A stretch of 64,000 nucleotides of DNA from Liolophura sinensis (taxonomy: Eukaryota > Mollusca > Polyplacophora > Chitonida > Chitonidae), in contig NC_088304.1 in the NCBI RefSeq assembly GCF_032854445.1, positions 5,890,001-5,954,000 of the forward strand. The letters are read 5' to 3'. Position 1 is the first letter of the stretch; each line of letters starts with the position of its first letter. Below, in pieces: positions 57,706-64,000 of the stretch. Both the position numbers and the translations under genes were made by a program. The notes under the pieces are model-generated. The model saw nothing but the letters and a program-made list of their open reading frames with translations, was not told the origin of the DNA and did not search any database.

Positions 57706-60303
57706 TTGGGGCACAGTTATCCAAAGAAGCAAGGTATTAACTTTAGTCCTTACTAATATCCGACAGATTTGTATTTGGATGCGGCTGGTATTTAGATTTA
57801 AGACTGGCTGAATTTTAATACTCTTCTGAAAACCTGGCCCCTGAATCTCTCACAAGAAAATTGACAATTCAACCACATTCAGATTTAAACTTATGCTATT
57901 TACAGTGATAAGAAACTGAAAATTGGTGACAATTATAAGAGAAACAACAAAATTATGGATACTACATGTAGGATTTAAATGACTAACATTCATTTGTGTT
58001 TATCCAGAATAATACAATTAAATAAACTATTTAAAATGCTAAAATTTACGCAAAAATTTTACATTTACAAAATGCATAATATATTGACACAGTATGTTTT
58101 TTTTATTTCTCAAGTAACATCTTGAAAATAATCAGCTATTAATAAGAGTTCACCGTCATAACTAAAATTCCAGAATAATTTAAATATAAACAGACATAAA
58201 ATAAAGAGTATCTACAATACCCACTTTTTTTTTTCAACAAAATATTTCCAGTGTATGACTCAAACCCAGTTCGTAAACCCTATATATGCCCTATACCTAT
58301 ATAGCCTCCTACATTTACCACTTCCTATGTGTATGCAGGAAGCTGGTTTATGGCATATATAAAGTTTACAGATTGGATTCAAGCACCTGGGGATGATACA
58401 TAAAAATTGATAAGACCAAAAAGAAATAATAATAAAATACTAAAATCTAAAAAATAAACCTGCCAATAAAAGAAATAAAAGTTAAGGGGATTTTTAAATG
58501 CAAAAATACTACTTATTGTTTAACTCAAGACAATTTTCCTATTATATGATGGTGGTTGCATTTTATGGGTAAAGGAAGAGAGGGTCCATAATAAACCACC
58601 AACCTTTGGCATGTTACTGACAAACCCACATGGATGGATAAATTTCACACCCGCTTCGTTGAAGTTAAGTGATCGTCTACAAATGAAAGATTATACAAAT
58701 GGCCCCAGAAGTGGCTAATGTCACTACGACCCTGCAAACACGGAGAGCAAAAGAATCAATACAGAAATTCTCTTCCCAAGGTTTGAATGAACTTGTTTAA
58801 TTTGCTCCACCATGACCACTGGAGGAGGAAGTGGCCACTGACATTCGTTCCGTTCACCACTGCTGCCACCAAGTCTGACGCCGGTGAATTGGTGGCATGT
58901 ATTGCGGCGCCTTAACTCACACGATTTCCGGAACATTGGGACGTCACACTGTGTCGTCTGATGGCCACTGAATCTGCCACCAGCGACGGTCAGATGGACG
59001 AATGGAACGTACCCGAAGTGAAACATTCCTGAGGATAGCTCAGTAAAACAGGAATCATTTGAACAAATGAGCCATGTCCTGCTCCTTACTTTGTAACGTG
59101 TATTCAGATTCATGCAACATTCATGTTAAACTAAAATACGACATATCTATTTCTACAAACCAACAGTTTCTATGTTTAATACTGTATGAGGCTCAGGGTA
59201 ATAGATTGGCTTATAATGATACCCATTTGCCTGATTAATAGATTGGTTACTACCTGAGTGTAAGTTATAGATCAATGTGTGCAAAAAATCTACAAGAAAA
59301 TCTGACCAACCAACTCATAACATGGCCTGGTCACACATGAAAAAAGGACTTCATCGTTTTTACACCATATCCTTCTTTACAAGTTGTAAAACTTTGAGCA
59401 ATGAGCAGCTCTTTTGCTTGTTCGGTCCGTCAATCTGTTGGATAAATTTCTGACATCCTCTTTTTTAACATGGGCTGTTCACAAAGGGAGCACGAACGCA
59501 AGATGATACAAAATCCTATGCATGGCATATGTCAACTACCTGAACTGCAAATCTGCACTTGTTTCTTAAAGAGATGTTGTTCATTGCAAATATCTGTCTT
59601 GTCACGAACAATCAGAAGAAAATGACACAACTGTACTATGATTTCTTCAGTTACATCATAATTTACAGCAAACAGAACATGCATAATAACATATAAACAA
59701 AATGACCTCTAACATACGTCTAAATTTTAATACACATTTTTTTTCTACAAGTTAAGTTTGCTATTGTACAACCGGTAGAAATGTGTTCAAAATCATTGAT
59801 GAGGACAACAGATGCGCTCGTATCTCCCTGTTATTGCACAATGACAGTCTGACATAAATATATATTATTATTATTAAGATGCTGGAAAATGACTGTACTT
59901 GATGTAAGAATACATGAATAAATGAATGAATCTTCTAATGAGAAGAGTTATTGGCCTTTGTGGCATCAAATTGACATTATGTACATAAATTTACATTTTC
60001 AATAGATTTAAGTTGGCAAGTCCAGTAAATCACCTACAAGTTCATGGAATTTTATTATCCAGTTAATTATCTTGCTGTATGAGTAGTACAGAAGGATGGT
60101 CAGTTTGTGAAAAACCATGTGACATGATGCTATTTACGGTAAAACAATAACATGCCAATTCATATAATTTTTGCATCAACTTTGGTGATTTGTTGGTTGA
60201 AATTCCACAAAATCATGGGTGATCTACTGCGCCAGAGAACTTGAATTTATATTTTGAACTTTATCATTTTATCAAACAATTACAAAGCACAGTCTCTTGC
60301 AAA

Positions 60304-60764
60304 TTAAGGAGTAAATCCCTGGCTGTTGATGAAAGAAGTGGCCGGGCTGGTGGCATTGTTAAATCTGCCCACGGGACTTGGCGACCGCACATTGCGGAAT
60401 TTTTGCTCCAGGATGTTCTGGAAACACAAATGAAGCGGGTCGTCCAAATTAAACGATGCAAGACTTGAGCCTGATCCGTGACGAGCCAGCCTCCTGCGGT
60501 GGACAGGGGTTCTGGCAGGGGTTCCCCCAGGGGATCTGCAGACATAAAGAATGAATGAATGAATGCAATGTTTCAACCATATCGTGGGGAGAACAAGTTG
60601 AAAACATGAGATGGTAATTAGTTTTCAATATCATGGCGAACATCAAAAATGGAATAAAAATGTTCACACATGTTTAAAAGCAGATAAGAAAATTCAAAAC
60701 AGATAAAACTCGAAACCTACAAGGTTTTTAAAACAGTTTATCCAGAAAACTATACATGTATAAA

Positions 60765-60795
<31 letters not shown>

Positions 60796-63758
60796 ATATA
60801 TATATTAAAATTTATATTTTATGATATTGGCCAATGGACGTCAGTATTTTATGACAGCATAGCCAGCTATGCTATGCTATCCAACAGTACATAATATCTT
60901 TACCTCTTTCAATTAGCTTTCTATGATTCCCAAATTTATTATGCTGTATAGACAAAAGGCAGAAGAGTGAGTTACTAGATATCACTGTCTTCTGGGCATG
61001 CCCAGAAGAAATATGATCAGGCCAGGAGTATAGCTCTGGCTTCGGCTGAGAAGATTGAAGTAGAGGTTTGAAGGCGAAGAGAAGAAACTCTCTGTTCCAA
61101 GACAGCCACAGATGCAACTCAGTCCCCATCCTTTGACCCATCAGCATATATAAATTTGTAATCCGGATAATTAGCCTTGATTTCAGCAAAACATTGCTGA
61201 ATTATCAGAGGATTTGTATCTGATTTTTTACGTTTACGTAATCAAATATTAGTTTGGGTTGTGGAAGAAGCACAATATTCCACAATATGGTCGCATATAT
61301 GAAGACCAAACGGAGGAATCTTGTTAGGGCACAAATTTATCTACATATAACGGATTGAAAACACAGTTGTAGGCAGACTTTGTTGGATAAGCTTTAAGCT
61401 TTGTTGCATATTTAAGGCCGAGTTTGATACGTCTGTTATATAAAGAAGGTTTGTTAGCTTCTACGTATAAACTCTTTACTGGCGAGGTTGCTGGCAGACC
61501 TTCCCACTTACGGCCGGAGAGGAAGCCAGCATGAGCTGGAGTTGAACTCACAGTGACCGCATTGGTGAGAGGCTCCTGGGTCATAACGCTGCGCTAGCAC
61601 GCTAACCGACTGAGCCACGGAGGCCCCATGAATGAAGGATGATGACTTTTTATCACACAGCTGAGGCAATGTGACAAAATGAAATCGAGATTAAAAACTG
61701 TCTCAAACCCACAAGATTTAGTAATATAACAGCCATATATCAGCAATAGGAAATTTCTAGTTCATCTTAAAAACTATGCCTGAAAACTGCCTAAAATCCA
61801 CAGGATTAGCAATCAGCAATTTTAGCAACTTCAGAATAGCAGAAGAAAATTTTTCGGTCAACTTAAATCATACATGAATCCTCTTACAGCATTTCTGACA
61901 AAGTCAAACTCACCAGCTGTAATAACAACAAAGTTGCCAAATGACTGATAAATTTATTAAACATGTAAGAAACAAGGCCCTACAGATCAAATCACTGTCA
62001 GAATCTCACAGTATTTACCTTAAAAATTAAACCGAAAAAAAACATGTTACACGCTAATAAAGGTCACAAAATATTACTTTTGGTATTGAAAATTTTTCCA
62101 GTTGCATGTCATCTATCTTTCCAGAACGTCCTAAAAATACCTTGTCATAATCTGGCAATGTGGATAATTTAGCCATGGACAAAATTTTAGGTCAAAGAGT
62201 ACTCACTTATCCAAACCTGTAGCTCTCAGTCGTTTCAGAGGATTGGAGGAGTTGAGTTCACTGTTCAGCGAGGAGAGAGATGAAGTGGAATTCCCACCCA
62301 TATTAGACCTGAAACAATCATGACACTCAAACACTATTCACCTTAAAGGGGTCCAGATTGTCTACGAAATGTCAACAGACCGAGATCTTCTGCTTCTTTC
62401 TAATAGATGAATGGCTGTTTATAAATATAGGTACAGTGACTTGTAACTGAATTAAATGTTGATAAATTACAAGCCAATCAGACCTAAGTTGGCTTAATTC
62501 TACTGGTGCAACCATAATTTCAGTTGCAGCAGTCCAATGTTAAATTTCTATCTCTAACTTTAATACAAACATCAGGGGGAAAAAAACATATCATGTTCGG
62601 TAGAAATTAGGATTTAGCTCCAGGCTTTGAAATTAAGATGTCTCATTTACTTTTCCCTTTTTGTTCACATCCTGTCCAAGTTAAAATATGAACAGAACAG
62701 TTAAATGTACTCATGTAAGACGGTTCCCGACATTGGACTTACCTTAGGGCTCTTGTTACATGGGTTTTCTTTGCTTGACTAGAACTGTTAGAGGAAGCTG
62801 TGCACATCTGAAATCAGACACCCAAAGCATGTCCAGGAACATTTAACCTTATCAATAATCAGATTCACTCACTTTTACTAATCCCAAACGGTTGAGTTTC
62901 ACAAGTTTACCTTTATAAGTAGTACAAAGAATAATGCTCTCATAAACCTGAATGTCTTAAATAATTAGATTATCATTAAAACTGTGTGAAAACGGCCCTC
63001 CTCTTAAAGATTTTGACAGTAGTTTCTTTTCTTTTTTCCTGTCAATGAATGAATAAATTTTTAACAATTAACAATTTTTAAGTCATATGACGAAGAGAAA
63101 TTATTAAGTGTGTGTACATATACTGTGTCTTCTTGTGGTATGGCGAGTCCATGCTGCCAAAGTGCTGACACCACTGATGTATCACGCCGATGACACCACA
63201 CCTGACACCCCACCCAGTCCAGTTTTCTTAGTCTAACCTCTCAGTGCTGAGCACGAGGCAGTAACAAGAACCATTTTTAAAGTCTTTGGTATGATCCACC
63301 CAGGTATGATCCCAGGTCTCCTTTCTTTGAGGTGGGTGCTCTCAACTTTAAGGCTTTAAGAAGATTTATCTTCTTCTTCGACGAGGACACTCCAACCGTT
63401 GGGCCATCGAATTTCCTGTCAATGTTAATTTCTTCACATTCACTATCATTTTTATTACCTAGAATAAAAGGTAAGTTCAACCATGGATTTTTTAAGCAGG
63501 GCCTTACACTGATGAGAAAGCCCCTTACCTGAGCATTTTTGTCTCTGAGGGGTGTCCTAATAAGACGTGATACAGGGGTGAGAGACGGGCTGCCCTCTGG
63601 GAGGCAGGGAGGGGGAGGAGGGGGTGGGGGTGGGACAGGCTGCTGAGTGTTGGTCGGGAAAATGTGAGCTACAGGAATAGGACAATTCTCATCCTGCTGA
63701 ACTCCAGCATGGCCTCGCTTCTCTGCCAGCCGCTTTGATGTCCGACGACCTTTTGTTT
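60304..63758 (-). CDS. Unrecognised Pro/Ser-rich protein, last four exons
   Basis: Four exons join in phase: 63529-63758, 62743-62807, 62207-62308 and 60304-60535 (stop TAA), about 209 codons; the 5' exons lie beyond the window. The first exon reads GRRTSKRLAEKRG, then a run of nine prolines and SRLIRTPLRDKNAQ. The second and third are Ser/Asn-rich (NSTSSLSSLNSELNSS, NPLKRLRATGLDK). The last has GGTPARTPVHRRRLARH, a more ordered piece (LDDPLHLCFQNILEQKF) and SPSPVGRF. Many Ser/Thr-Pro pairs beside basic residues suggest a CDK-type phosphorylated, probably nuclear, disordered tail. No family was recognised. Confidence 0.7.
60768..60806. repeat. Compound microsatellite TCTG/TC/TA
   Basis: (TCTG)n, then CTCTCTCTC, then TATATATATA, within the last intron of the Pro/Ser-rich gene. 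Confidence 0.9.
61489..61627 (-). mobile_element. SINE family A, 5' half
   Basis: GAAGCCAGCATGAGCTGGAG, GGCTCCTGGGTCATAACG and CGACTGAGCCACGGAGGCCCC: intact tRNA-like head, 3' half missing. Confidence 0.8.
62060..62205 (+). repeat. Dispersed repeat, family C
   Basis: GGTCACAAAATATTACTTTTGG, CATCTATCTTTCCAGAACG and TTTAGCCATGGACAAAATTTTAGG, ending directly at the donor of exon 62207-62308. Confidence 0.7.
63073..63352 (-). mobile_element. SINE family B, nearly full length
   Basis: Reverse complement shows the tRNA-like head (GAGCACCCACCTCAAAGAA, GGGATCATACCTGGGTGG), GTGCTCAGCACTGAGAGG and a CATATGACTTAAA end. Confidence 0.75.
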
Positions 63759-63863
63759 CTGAAGTAATAAGGTGATTTCTGACTTAAGGAAAGATTCAGT
63801 GAAAAAAAGTCCATTGATTTTCATTTCATAGATTTTCATGTGGACAGACACAATAATTATTAA

Positions 63864-64000
63864 TATTTATTTGATCGGTGTTTTACGCCATACTCAAGAA
63901 TGTTTCACTTATACGACAGCAGCCAGCATTATGGTGGGAGGAAACTGGGCAAAGCTCAGGGAAACCCATGACCATCTGCAATATGCTGACAGACATTCCC
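63864..64000 (-). mobile_element. SINE family A, cut by window end
   Basis: TATTTATTTGATCGGTGTTT, CAGCCAGCATTATGGTGGG and GAAACTGGGCAAAGCTC, continuing past base 64000. Confidence 0.8.

Larger units (their letters stand above)
53637..60303. other. Intergenic region between POLR2J and the Pro/Ser-rich gene
   Basis: POLR2J 3' UTR at the left and presumably 3' UTR of the minus-strand gene at the right. Holds a MITE (54898-55062), SINE A copies (55737, 56024, 57482) and a loose ~170-bp repetition near 53770-54180 with GTGAGAAATT motifs. An open minus-strand frame (58724-59113) is unexplained. Confidence 0.5.

Overview
The window is nuclear DNA of an animal. Genes are split into many short exons with GT-AG introns, the sequence is AT-rich, and spaces between exons are full of tRNA-derived SINEs, small inverted-repeat elements and minisatellites. 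The orthologues present (KSR, RNF185, POLR2J, a PKDCC/VLK-type kinase) are metazoan. The abundant SINE that ends in a TTTATTTGATTGG-type tail, together with the overall gene structure, suggests a lophotrochozoan, most likely a mollusc; this is inference. There is a 200-base assembly gap at 7004-7203.

Layout. 1637-7451 (minus): six consecutive exons of a Kinase Suppressor of Ras (KSR) gene, with the C1 domain and a long Ser/Pro-rich exon; the kinase domain lies beyond base 1 and the N-terminal exons were not found. 11408-17399 (plus): a complete five-exon RNF185 gene (ER-membrane RING E3 ligase, 191 aa). 17400-33033: mostly non-coding, with a ~1.7 kb minisatellite of ~33-bp units, a ~1 kb minisatellite of 52-bp units, and a possible two-exon fragment of an unknown gene at 22318-23205. 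33034-48766 (minus): a complete eleven-exon gene for a predicted 886-aa type II membrane protein. Its first ~540 residues match the extracellular kinase PKDCC/VLK from end to end, and ~340 more residues look like a degenerate FAM20/GASK-type second kinase fold. 49942-53636 (plus): complete four-exon POLR2J (RPB11, 116 aa). 60304-63758 (minus): the last four exons of an unrecognised Pro/Ser-rich, probably disordered protein.

The most unusual region is the PKDCC-like gene. All eleven exons join in phase into one frame, giving a fusion I do not know from the family, and both kinase-like halves lack residues expected for catalysis. Two of its exon borders have been turned into minisatellites. One 5' splice site is repeated five times at exact 33-bp, frame-preserving spacing, which could give proteins with 0 to 4 extra 11-residue inserts. 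Another array carries about ten copies of a 3' splice site plus the start of its exon in 117-bp units. A third intronic array carries six X-box-like (RFX-type) palindromes and has been interrupted by a MITE.

The genes do not form an operon or a pathway. They are independent loci: a MAP-kinase scaffold, an ERAD ubiquitin ligase, a secretory-pathway kinase-like protein and an RNA polymerase II subunit. RNF185 and POLR2J share an identical ETS-type motif about 100 bp upstream of their start codons, as expected for housekeeping promoters.
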